Source of the DNA: Paludibacteraceae bacterium | Lineage (GTDB): Bacteria; Bacteroidota; Bacteroidia; Bacteroidales; Paludibacteraceae | NCBI GenBank assembly: GCA_905234835.1 | Contig: CAJOIZ010000001.1 | Span: 124,001-188,000, forward strand | DNA: 64,000 bases | Direction of reading: 5' to 3' | In this document: positions 43,588 to 51,723 of the stretch, in pieces | How the letters are laid out: each line of letters opens with the position of its first letter | Position numbering within the stretch: position 1 is the stretch's first letter | Made by a program: the position numbers and the translations under genes | Notes under the pieces: model-generated | Database searches by the model: none | Seen by the model: the letters and a program-made list of their open reading frames with translations, nothing else | What the model was told of the DNA's origin: nothing

Positions 43588-43890
43588 CAGCAGAGCTGAT
43601 GTCAGAATAGAATTCTAACGATCTGCTTCGCTGTGCTGACGCAACGGACGGAGGCCATAATCTTTACAGGCGGCTCCGGGGAGCCGTGTCTGAATGGGAT
43701 TCAGACGCTAATGAACGAAGTTTTTTTGTCCGCTGATTAAGCGGATTTAACAGGAGAGGGGCTTTGTGCGGATAGTATCCGCACGCAATGGACATAGACA
43801 TGTTCTTTACAGGCGGCTCCGGGGAGCCGATGTCTGAATTCAATTCTTACGATCTGCTTCGCTGTGCTGACGCAACGGACAAAGGCAGAT
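43588..43890. repeat. Modular hairpin repeats, copy set 2
   Basis: The same modules as at 15994-16089, in more copies: hairpins at 43687-43707 (TGTCTGAAT-GGG-ATTCAGACG) and 43767-43783 (TGCGGAT-AGT-ATCCGCA), the second followed by CGCAATGGACA; two half-modules with ACGATCTGCTTCGCTGTGC and TGACGCAACGGAC (43618-43649 and 43849-43880); and two copies of CTTTACAGGCGGCTCCGGGG with AGCCG (43662-43686 and 43805-43829). The 1040-bp stretch 43406-44448 otherwise holds two promoters and the composite repeat, with no gene supported. Confidence 0.75.
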
Positions 43891-44079
43891 CCATTCTCAC
43901 GTGGGGACGGGATATCGGTATGGCGGTATATCGGGATATGGAGATTCCGAAAGAGGACAGGATGCGGAAGGATGAGCATAAGGGGGATGGAAGAAACATC
44001 TATGATTTCAAATTGCAAATTTCAAATTTATTGGTTTCGTGCGGTAAAACTACGGTGAAGGTACGGTGATTATACTGTC

Positions 44080-44276
44080 GGGTCTGCTTAATGTATCGTA
44101 TATCTATCGTATATCTATCGTGTATCTATCGTATATCTATCGTATATCTATCGTATATCTATCGTACTTGCTTGCTGTCTGCACACTGTCGTGTTGGCCA
44201 GCTGCGCTGTTGGAGACTGCGTGTTGGTCAGCTTCGCTGTTGGTGACTACGTGTTTGTTACTGCGTGTTGGGGAGG
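44080..44276. repeat. Composite repeat, copy B (11-bp and 14/16-bp units)
   Basis: GGTCTGCTTAATGTATCG leads into about six copies of the 11-bp unit CGTATATCTAT (44096-44165), then alternating 14/16-bp units such as GTTGGAGACTGCGT and GTTGGTCAGCTTCGCT (44191-44276). It is the longer counterpart of copy A at 18705-18840. Just upstream (44005-44035) is a short heptameric patch. Confidence 0.75.
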
Positions 44277-44302
44277 ATTTTGCACATTATATATAAAAAG
44301 GC

Positions 44303-44333
44303 TTGGGTATGTAAATAAATAACCTTACTTTTG
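44303..44333 (+). promoter_or_regulatory. Promoter of the 44449-61119 gene run
   Basis: TTG (44303-44305, within CTTG), a 20-bp spacer and TACTTTTG (44326-44333), matching the consensus. It drives the glucosaminidase gene 116 bp downstream and perhaps the whole co-directional run. Confidence 0.75.
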
Positions 44334-44448
44334 CGCGCTCGGAATAGGCTTTCGACGAACGGAAGAAGAACTATCGGAAAACAGAAGGAAGGATTTATGT
44401 AAAGGGATGGAAGGATTCCGGGGAAGCGAGTGAACAAGGCAAAACAAC

Positions 44449-45468
44449 ATGCGTATGAACAGAATAAGGAGTTATGCAGCAGCCGCAGCGATGCTATTGG
44501 TCAGCATGGCGGCATGGTCACAGGCTAAACAGATGCCTGAGTATTTAGAGTACATCGCGACCTACAGGCAGGCAGCCATAGACCAACAACGGGAACACAA
44601 TATCCCCGCATCCATATCAATGGCACAAGGTCTGTTGGAGTCAGGCGCCGGCAAGAGCGAACTGGCACGCAACGCCAACAACCACTTCGGCATCAAATGT
44701 ACGTCGGACTGGACAGGCGCAACCTACCACAAGAACGACGACAAACGTAACGACTGCTTCCGCAAATACAAAAAGGTGGAAGACTCATGGGAAGACCACT
44801 CGAAGTTCCTGCTTCGCCCCCGTTACGCCGAGCTGTTCCAACTCAAGATAACCGACTACAAAGGCTGGGCACACGGTCTGAAACGGTGCGGCTATGCCAC
44901 CGACCCGACCTATCCCGCCAAACTCATCAAGATAATCGAGGACTACCAGTTGGACAAACTGGTCTCGGACGCGGGCGCACAACACAAGAAAGAGAAGCCG
45001 AAGGCTAAAGACAAGAAAGCCGACCCCGACCGCGACCAAGGCATACTGCCCGGTGACACAGTGGAGATAGAGGAAAAGAAAGACTTCCGCGAAGCCGCCG
45101 GTATGAAGGACGTAACGCTGTATCAAGACCATAAGTCGGGCTACGAGAACGGCACCCGCTACATAATAGCCGAAGAAGGGGAGAGCTACAGTTCACTGTC
45201 GTACTTCCTGAACATCAGCGAGAAACAACTACGCAAATATAACGACGCAAGCGACGGACGTATGCTGCACAAAGGCGACCGCGTGTATCTGTTCAAGAAA
45301 CACAAGTACGCCAGCCGCAAGCACAAGACCTACTGGGTCAAGAAGAACGACACGGCTTGGTCAATAGCGCAGAAGTTCGGCTTCCAGATGAAAAGCATCT
45401 ATACGCTGAACGGCATCCCTGAGGGTACGCCGCTGACCACCCGTCAGGAACTCAAACTGCGCAAATGA
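44449..45468 (+). CDS. Secreted glucosaminidase with two LysM domains
   Basis: 339 residues. Signal peptide SYAAAAAMLLVSMAAWSQA. Residues about 30-165 form a FlgJ-type glucosaminidase domain: IPASISMAQGLLESGAGKSE contains the usual catalytic Glu context, and ANNHFGIKC follows. A Lys-rich linker (about 185-205) leads to two LysM modules: about 242-290 (RYIIAEEGESYSSLSYFLNI) and 293-338 (TYWVKKNDTAWSIAQKFGF). It probably cleaves peptidoglycan in the periplasm. Its stop overlaps the DUF721 start (ATGATG region at 45465-45470). Confidence 0.9.
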   Translation: MRMNRIRSYAAAAAMLLVSMAAWSQAKQMPEYLEYIATYRQAAIDQQREHNIPASISMAQGLLESGAGKSELARNANNHFGIKCTSDWTGATYHKNDDKRNDCFRKYKKVEDSWEDHSKFLLRPRYAELFQLKITDYKGWAHGLKRCGYATDPTYPAKLIKIIEDYQLDKLVSDAGAQHKKEKPKAKDKKADPDRDQGILPGDTVEIEEKKDFREAAGMKDVTLYQDHKSGYENGTRYIIAEEGESYSSLSYFLNISEKQLRKYNDASDGRMLHKGDRVYLFKKHKYASRKHKTYWVKKNDTAWSIAQKFGFQMKSIYTLNGIPEGTPLTTRQELKLRK

Positions 45469-45782
45469 TGCTATCCCCCGAACAGACTTTCCGCCGCAGC
45501 AACACGCAGACGATAGGCGAGGCGCTGTCCGCCTTCCTGCGTGAGTCGGGCTTGGACAAGCCCGTTTATGAGCATCAGTTGATGGAACGCTGGCCGGAAG
45601 TAGTGGGAGAAATGGCAGCCAAACTGACGTACAAATTGGAAGTGCGGGACGGTGTGCTGTACGTCCGGCTGCGCAGCGCCGCCCTGAAAGCGCAACTGTT
45701 CGAGCTGCGGTACGATGTGGTGCGCCGCCTGAACGAGGCTGTGGGCACCACCGTTATTCACGATATACGGCTATTGGGTTGA
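45465..45782 (+). CDS. DUF721 family (DciA-like) protein
   Basis: 105 residues. It has the family's central pattern: a start with IGEALSAFLRESGLD, then WPEVVGEMAAKLTYKLEVRDG, VLYVRLRSAALKAQLFELR, and the terminal VIHDIRLLG. DUF721 proteins include DciA, which binds the replicative helicase DnaB in bacteria without DnaC; that role is inferred. Its start overlaps the stop of the upstream gene, and mutS2 follows after 7 bp. Confidence 0.88.
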   Translation: MMLSPEQTFRRSNTQTIGEALSAFLRESGLDKPVYEHQLMERWPEVVGEMAAKLTYKLEVRDGVLYVRLRSAALKAQLFELRYDVVRRLNEAVGTTVIHDIRLLG

Positions 45783-45789
45783 GAGAACG

Positions 45790-48048
45790 ATGACCTACCC
45801 GAACAACATAGAGCAGAAGATAGACTTTCAGGTGCTTCGCGAGCGTCTGAACGCTCTGTGCGACTCGTCGCTGGGTCGCGAGCGCGTGGACCGGATGCGC
45901 TTTGAGACGGACTACGGGACGGTGTGCACCATGTTGGGCGAGACACAGGAGATGCGACGGGTGATGGAGGACGGTTCGCTCAACTTCCCGCAAGGCGAGA
46001 TACATGACCTGCGCGAAGCATTGGGCCGCATACGCGTGGAAGGGCTGTTCCTCGACGAGCAAGAGCTGTTCCACCTGCTGAAGACACTGGTCTATGCGTC
46101 CGAATTGGAGACATTCTTCGCCGGATTAGACTCGGTGCGCTTTCCTTATCTTCACCACTGGGCAGAAGGAGAGGCACACCCCATCGGCGATGTGGTGCGC
46201 CTAATCGACAAGGTGTTAGACCGTTACGGCACACTGAAAGACAACGCTTCCCCTGAATTAGCGCGTATCCGCAAGGAACTGAGCCAAGCACAAGGGGCAG
46301 TGTCCCGCGCCATTCAGAGCGTGCTGAAACGCGCACAGGCTGAAGGCTGGGTGGAGAAAGATGCCAGCCCTACCCTACGCGAGGGACGCATCGTGCTGCC
46401 CGTGCCGCCGATGAGCCGCCGCAAGATAGGCGGTATCGTCCACGACGAGAGCGCAAGCGGCAAGACCGTGTTCGTGGAGCCGCAGGAAGTGGTGGAAGCC
46501 AATAACCGGATACGCTCGTTGGAGGCAGAAGAGAAGCGCGAGAAAGTGCGCATCCTGATGGATGTGACGGCACATATACGCCCGCATATACCTGCCATCT
46601 TCCACAGCGAGGAGAGTTTGGCGCGTGTGGACTTTGTGCGCGCCAAAGCAATCGTAGGCAGACAACTACGCGCCATCGCCCCAGAAATGGCAAACGAGCC
46701 GATGATAGACTGGCACGATGCGCGGCACGCTATCCTGTTCCTGCGCTTGGAGAACGAGGCGCGAGAAGTGGTGCCCATGTCCCTGCGCTTAGGCGGCGAG
46801 GAGAAGAACAGACTGTTGGTGGTGAGCGGTCCGAACGCAGGCGGCAAGTCGGTGTGCCTCAAGACGGTCGCCCTGACACAGTATATGCTGCAATGCGGGC
46901 TGTTAGTGCCTGTTTCGGAAGCGAGCAAAGCGGGGCTGTTCAGCAACCTGCTGCTCGACATAGGCGACGAACAGAGCCTGCAGGACGACCTCTCGACCTA
47001 TTCGTCCCACCTGAGGAACATGAAGACCTTTGTGCGCGCCGCCGACAACAGGACGCTGTACCTGATAGACGAAATGGGCGGCGGCACGGAACCTGCGATA
47101 GGCGGTGCAATAGCCGAAGCTACACTGAAAGAGATACACAAGAGCGGCGCCATCGGCGTGGTGACAACCCACTACGCTAACCTCAAACACTTGGCCGAGC
47201 GGGAAGAGGGAATGGTGAACGGCGCCATGCTGTACGACAGAGGGGCGTTGCGTCCGCTGTTCCAGCTGTCCATCGGTCAGGCAGGGTCGAGCTTCGCCCT
47301 CGAGATAGCGCGACAGACCGGTCTGCCGACCACCATCATAGACGAAGCCACCGCATTAGTCGGGGAAGAACATATAGACTACGACAAACAACTGCAAGAC
47401 ATAGCCCGCGACAAAAGGTACTGGGAACAGAAACGCCAGAACATCCGCCAGCGGGAGAAACACCTTGAGGAGAAGATTGCCTACTACGAACAAGAGATAG
47501 CCGGCCTGAAAGCGAAGAAGAAACAGATGCTGGAAGAGGCTAAAGAACAGGCAGCAGACATCCTGCAACAATCGAACGCCACCATCGAACGTACCATCCG
47601 CGAGATAAAAGAGAGCAAAGCCGACAAACAGCGCACACACAAAGCGCGCCAACGCATCGAAGAGATGAAACAGAAAGTGTCGGAAGGCAAAGAGGAGAAG
47701 AAAGTGATGCGCGACTTTGCGGAACTGAAGAAGATGGCGAAGTCAGTACCCTCGGCTTCCGCGTCGGTGCAGAACACCATCCGAAGACACAAACTCGGTT
47801 TCGAGCGTTCGATAGACATACGCGGACTGCGTGCAGACGAGGCACTGGAACAAGTGATTGCGTACATAGACACCGCCATCATGGTGGCAGCAGGAAGCGT
47901 CACCATCCTGCACGGAACAGGTACGGGTGCGCTTAAGCAACTGACCCGCGACTACCTCGCTTCGCTCAAGAAGAAGAACCGCATCGTCGATTACTACGAC
48001 GGCGACCCTAATCGCGGAGGCGCAGGCATAACGATAGTGGAGGTATGA
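45790..48048 (+). CDS. mutS2: Endonuclease MutS2
   Basis: 752 residues, slightly shorter than many homologues (about 780-830). There is no mismatch-recognition domain I. Walker A is GPNAGGKSV near residue 350, Walker B YLIDEMGGGTEP near 425, a long coiled coil about 520-640, and a C-terminal Smr domain from about 665 (IDIRGLRADEAL, then ILHGTGTGAL). MutS2 acts against recombination intermediates or rescues collided ribosomes in different bacteria; the role here is unknown. Its stop overlaps the folK start (ATGA). Confidence 0.95.
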   Translation: MTYPNNIEQKIDFQVLRERLNALCDSSLGRERVDRMRFETDYGTVCTMLGETQEMRRVMEDGSLNFPQGEIHDLREALGRIRVEGLFLDEQELFHLLKTLVYASELETFFAGLDSVRFPYLHHWAEGEAHPIGDVVRLIDKVLDRYGTLKDNASPELARIRKELSQAQGAVSRAIQSVLKRAQAEGWVEKDASPTLREGRIVLPVPPMSRRKIGGIVHDESASGKTVFVEPQEVVEANNRIRSLEAEEKREKVRILMDVTAHIRPHIPAIFHSEESLARVDFVRAKAIVGRQLRAIAPEMANEPMIDWHDARHAILFLRLENEAREVVPMSLRLGGEEKNRLLVVSGPNAGGKSVCLKTVALTQYMLQCGLLVPVSEASKAGLFSNLLLDIGDEQSLQDDLSTYSSHLRNMKTFVRAADNRTLYLIDEMGGGTEPAIGGAIAEATLKEIHKSGAIGVVTTHYANLKHLAEREEGMVNGAMLYDRGALRPLFQLSIGQAGSSFALEIARQTGLPTTIIDEATALVGEEHIDYDKQLQDIARDKRYWEQKRQNIRQREKHLEEKIAYYEQEIAGLKAKKKQMLEEAKEQAADILQQSNATIERTIREIKESKADKQRTHKARQRIEEMKQKVSEGKEEKKVMRDFAELKKMAKSVPSASASVQNTIRRHKLGFERSIDIRGLRADEALEQVIAYIDTAIMVAAGSVTILHGTGTGALKQLTRDYLASLKKKNRIVDYYDGDPNRGGAGITIVEV

Positions 48049-48494
48049 CGTACTATCTCTCGTTGGGCAGCAATATAGGCGACCGCGAAGCGCATACAGA
48101 GGATGCGTGCCGGCTGATAGCGGAGCGGTGCGGACAGGTGACGGCACGTTCGGGCAACCACTACTCCGAGCCGTGGGGATACAAGTCAGAGAACACGTAC
48201 CTGAACATCTGCATCCGCGTGGAGACAGCGCTCACACCCGATGAACTGCTTGATGCGACGCAGCAAATAGAGCGCGAACTGGGACGGACACAGAAGAACG
48301 TCTATGCCGACAGGACGATGGATATAGACCTGCTGCTGTGCTTCAGAGAGGACGGGACAAGCGTGACATGCCACACAGACAGGCTGACCCTACCCCACCC
48401 GCTGATGGAACAACGGGACTTCGTGATGATTCCGCTGAGAGAGATAGCGGACGAAAACGTGACAAGACACATACAACAAAAACATATACAATGA
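48045..48494 (+). CDS. folK: 2-amino-4-hydroxy-6-hydroxymethyldihydropteridine pyrophosphokinase
   Basis: 149 residues. Motifs include LSLGSNIGDRE near the N terminus, YSEPWGY, the N-terminal NICIRVET, and RTMDIDLLL with the metal-binding Asp pair. It transfers pyrophosphate from ATP to the pterin in folate synthesis. Start and stop both overlap neighbours (ATGA with mutS2; ATGA with the S9 peptidase gene). Confidence 0.95.
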   Translation: MTYYLSLGSNIGDREAHTEDACRLIAERCGQVTARSGNHYSEPWGYKSENTYLNICIRVETALTPDELLDATQQIERELGRTQKNVYADRTMDIDLLLCFREDGTSVTCHTDRLTLPHPLMEQRDFVMIPLREIADENVTRHIQQKHIQ

Positions 48495-50614
48495 AAAACG
48501 TAAAACTGATTCTTATGGCGACGATTGCCTTAATGAGTGCAGCCTGTACGGACAACAAGCCGCAGGAAGAGGAGAAACAACCCGTCAGCAAACCGCAAAT
48601 CACGATTGAAGGCGGCCGTCTGACCCCCGAAGCCCTGTGGGCAATGGGCAGGATAGGCGACGTGCAAGTGGATGTGGAGACAGGATGGATAGCCTACACA
48701 GTGAGTTACTACAGCGTGATCGAGAACCGCTCAACCACATGGGTAAGGATAGCCACAGAGGAGAACGGACGATTAGAGACAATGGACGAGTTCGTGGGTA
48801 ACTCGCCTGCCTGGTGGGGCGGCAGCGGTACACTCGCCTACCTGAAAGACGGCAAGCTCTTCCTCCGACAGAACAAGCAAGACATAGCCGCCAGCGGTTA
48901 TGAGGAGGAGATCGAAGGCTTCCTGCTCAATCCCTACCGCACACAGGTGCTGCTCATCACCGCCATCAAGACCGTGGAGACAACCGCCGACCGCTATCCC
49001 GACCTGCCCAAGGCAAGCGGACGCGTGGTGGACGACCTGATGTACAAACATTGGGACGAATGGGTGGAGACAGCCCCACAGCCTATACTGGCGGACATCA
49101 AAGCGACTTATAACCAAGGCGAACGGATACTGAAAGTGGAGATTGGCAACAAGAAGAACCTGCTTGAAGGCACCCGCTACGAGAGCCCGATGCGCCCGTT
49201 CGGCGGCGTGGAGCAATGGAGCTGGTCGCCCGACGGCAAACAGATTGCCTACACCTGCCGTAAGAAGACAGGAATAGATTACGCCCTTTCGACCAATTCG
49301 GATATTTATCTATACGACATAGAGACCGGTGAGGAAACTAATATGACCGAGGGTAACGGCGGTTACGACCTCAATCCGTCGTACTCGCCCGACGGCGAGC
49401 GTATCGCGTGGCTGAGTATGGCACGCGACGGCTACGAGAGCGACGAGACACACCTGATGGTCTATGAGCGCAAGACAGGCAAAAAGACCTTTGTGAGCGA
49501 GAAACTCGGGACAGCGGTCAGCGACTTCTTCTGGCGCGACAACGAGCATTTTGTTCTCTCGGCGGTATGGCACGGCACTGAGATGCTGTACGTGCTGGAC
49601 TTGGAAGGCAACGTGCAGTGCATCACAGAGGGTCAGTATGACTTTGTGCCTGTCAGCACTCCCGCCGAACTGGCACCTGAGGAGACGATGACCTACTGCC
49701 TGCGCCACTCGATGTGCGAAGCCAACGAGATTTACAAGGCACACATGGACGTGACCGGCGAGAAGCGCGTGGAACAGCTCACATTCGAGAACAAGAACAT
49801 ATACGACCAGATAACGATGGGGACGGTCATTCCCCGCTGGCAGAAGACAACAGACGGCAAGCAGATGCTGACGTGGATTATCCTTCCTCCTCACTTTGAT
49901 GCGGACAAGAAGTACCCCGCCCTGCTCTACTGCGAAGGCGGTCCGCAGAGTCCTGTGAGCCAGTTCTGGAGCTACCGTTGGAACTTCATGATGATGGCAG
50001 CTAACGATTACGTGATTGTCGCGCCCAACCGCAGAGGTCTGCCCGGCTTCGGTCAGGAGTGGAACGAGGCTATCAGTGGCGACTACGGCGGACAGTGTAT
50101 GCGCGACTACCTGACGGCTATTGACGAGGCTTGCGACTCGCTGCCCTATATCGACCGCGAGCGTTTAGGCTGCGTCGGCGCGTCATTCGGCGGTTTCAGC
50201 GTCTATTGGCTCGCCGGGCATCACGACAAACGCTTCAAAGCGTTCATTGCCCACGACGGCATCTTCAACATGGAGATGCAATACCTCGAGACCGAGGAGA
50301 AATGGTTCGCCAACTGGGATATGGGCGGAGCGTACTGGGAGAAGGACAACAAGGTGGCGCAGCGCACGTTCGAGAACTCGCCGCACAAGTTTGTGGACAA
50401 GTGGGACACGCCTATCCTGTGCATCCACGGCGAAAAAGACTACCGTATTCTTGCCAATCAGGGTATGGCAGCATACGATGCGGCGAAGATGCGCGGCATA
50501 CCCGCCGAACTGCTAATCTTCCCGGACGAGAACCACTGGGTGCTCAAACCCCAGAACGGCATTCTCTGGCAGCGCACGTTCTACAAGTGGTTAGACCGTT
50601 GGCTTAAAGATTGA
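48491..50614 (+). CDS. S9 family peptidase, DPP/acylaminoacyl-type lipoprotein
   Basis: 707 residues from the ATG at 48491; an in-frame extension upstream lies inside folK and is rejected. The N terminus is a lipoprotein signal (KNVKLILMATIALMSAAC). A beta-propeller covers about 50-440 (for example WSWSPDGKQIAYTCRKKT, SPDGERIAWLSM). The alpha/beta hydrolase domain follows: nucleophile in GASFGGF near 560, Asp in IHGEKDYR, His in DENHWVL. It should release dipeptides or oligopeptides in the periplasm or at the surface. It begins in the ATGA overlap with folK and ends 20 bp before the efflux pump genes. Confidence 0.92.
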   Translation: MKNVKLILMATIALMSAACTDNKPQEEEKQPVSKPQITIEGGRLTPEALWAMGRIGDVQVDVETGWIAYTVSYYSVIENRSTTWVRIATEENGRLETMDEFVGNSPAWWGGSGTLAYLKDGKLFLRQNKQDIAASGYEEEIEGFLLNPYRTQVLLITAIKTVETTADRYPDLPKASGRVVDDLMYKHWDEWVETAPQPILADIKATYNQGERILKVEIGNKKNLLEGTRYESPMRPFGGVEQWSWSPDGKQIAYTCRKKTGIDYALSTNSDIYLYDIETGEETNMTEGNGGYDLNPSYSPDGERIAWLSMARDGYESDETHLMVYERKTGKKTFVSEKLGTAVSDFFWRDNEHFVLSAVWHGTEMLYVLDLEGNVQCITEGQYDFVPVSTPAELAPEETMTYCLRHSMCEANEIYKAHMDVTGEKRVEQLTFENKNIYDQITMGTVIPRWQKTTDGKQMLTWIILPPHFDADKKYPALLYCEGGPQSPVSQFWSYRWNFMMMAANDYVIVAPNRRGLPGFGQEWNEAISGDYGGQCMRDYLTAIDEACDSLPYIDRERLGCVGASFGGFSVYWLAGHHDKRFKAFIAHDGIFNMEMQYLETEEKWFANWDMGGAYWEKDNKVAQRTFENSPHKFVDKWDTPILCIHGEKDYRILANQGMAAYDAAKMRGIPAELLIFPDENHWVLKPQNGILWQRTFYKWLDRWLKD

Positions 50615-50634
50615 AACTAAAACATTTACATACT

Positions 50635-51714
50635 ATGAAACAACAACTCATTCTCCTTGTTTCAGCTCTTATGCTGACTGCATGTGGTATTGACATGCCC
50701 CAATCAACCCCTTCGTCGTATGAGACGATGACCGTCAAGAAATCGGACATTGTGTTCCCGATGAAGTTCAGTGCGAAGATGAAAGGCCAGCACGACGTGA
50801 CCATTATGCCGCAGGTGAGCGGCCAGCTGATGCAGATCTGCGTGACGGAAGGTCAGCAGGTGCATCAGGGCGACGTGCTCTTCACCATTGACAGCCGCAA
50901 CGCCCGGCTGGAACTGGAAGCCGCCGAGGCCAATCTGCTCGCGGCGCAAGCTACGGAAAGCAGCGCGCTACTGGAGTACGAAGGCAACAAGAACCTTTAC
51001 GAGAAGAGCATCATCAGCCGTATCATGCTGGAGAATAGCAAGAACGCCTACGACCGCGCTCAGGCCGCCACCTCACAGGCGAAAGCCGCTGCCGACCGCG
51101 CAAGGGTCAGCCTCGGCTTCTGCACCATCACCTCGCCTGTGACAGGGTTTATCGGCTCCATCGACATCACGCCCGGTACGCAGGTCAGCCCCGGCACGTA
51201 CCTGACCATGGTCAGCGGAACGGCAAACATGTACGCCGAGTTCTCCATCAACGAGTCGTTCCTCGAAAGCCGCATTGCCCACGGCGGTGACGACAAGACG
51301 CTGAGCGACTTTCCTGACGTAACATTTTTAATGAAGAACGGAACAGAGTATCCTCTCAAAGGGCGTATAACCAGTGTGTCAGGTGCAGTGGACCGCGTGA
51401 CGGGTACCGTTGCCTGCAAAGCCACCTTCCCCAACCCCGATGCCGTACTCTATTCAGGCATACAGGGCACCATCGTCATTCCCTTTGACGTGCATGATGT
51501 GATGGTGATTCCGCAGGCTGCCGTCGTGCGTCTGCAAGACAAGAGCCTCGTTTACAAAGTGTTGCCCGACAGCACCACCACTGCAGTCGTTGTTACTGCC
51601 GAGGCATCCGGCAACGGCAAGGACGTGGTCGTAACGTCCGGATTAGAAGTCGGTGAACAGATTGTAACCGTAGGAGCAAACAATGTGTATGAAGGTCAGA
51701 GAGTAATTTTCTAA
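50635..51714 (+). CDS. RND efflux pump periplasmic adaptor lipoprotein (MFP)
   Basis: 359 residues from the ATG at 50635; a TTG 24 bp upstream is less likely. Lipobox LMLTAC then GIDMPQ. Biotinyl-lipoyl-like halves (VSGQLMQICVTEGQQVHQGD and SPVTGFIGSIDITPGTQV) flank a helical hairpin about 95-160, followed by beta-barrel and membrane-proximal domains. It bridges the RND pump and the outer-membrane channel. The next gene starts 9 bp later. Confidence 0.95.
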   Translation: MKQQLILLVSALMLTACGIDMPQSTPSSYETMTVKKSDIVFPMKFSAKMKGQHDVTIMPQVSGQLMQICVTEGQQVHQGDVLFTIDSRNARLELEAAEANLLAAQATESSALLEYEGNKNLYEKSIISRIMLENSKNAYDRAQAATSQAKAAADRARVSLGFCTITSPVTGFIGSIDITPGTQVSPGTYLTMVSGTANMYAEFSINESFLESRIAHGGDDKTLSDFPDVTFLMKNGTEYPLKGRITSVSGAVDRVTGTVACKATFPNPDAVLYSGIQGTIVIPFDVHDVMVIPQAAVVRLQDKSLVYKVLPDSTTTAVVVTAEASGNGKDVVVTSGLEVGEQIVTVGANNVYEGQRVIF

Positions 51715-51723
51715 TTGGCAACT

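Noticed and set aside
48338..48490. N-terminal extension of the S9 peptidase ORF
   Set aside because: It lies inside folK, and the lipoprotein signal begins at the ATG at 48491.
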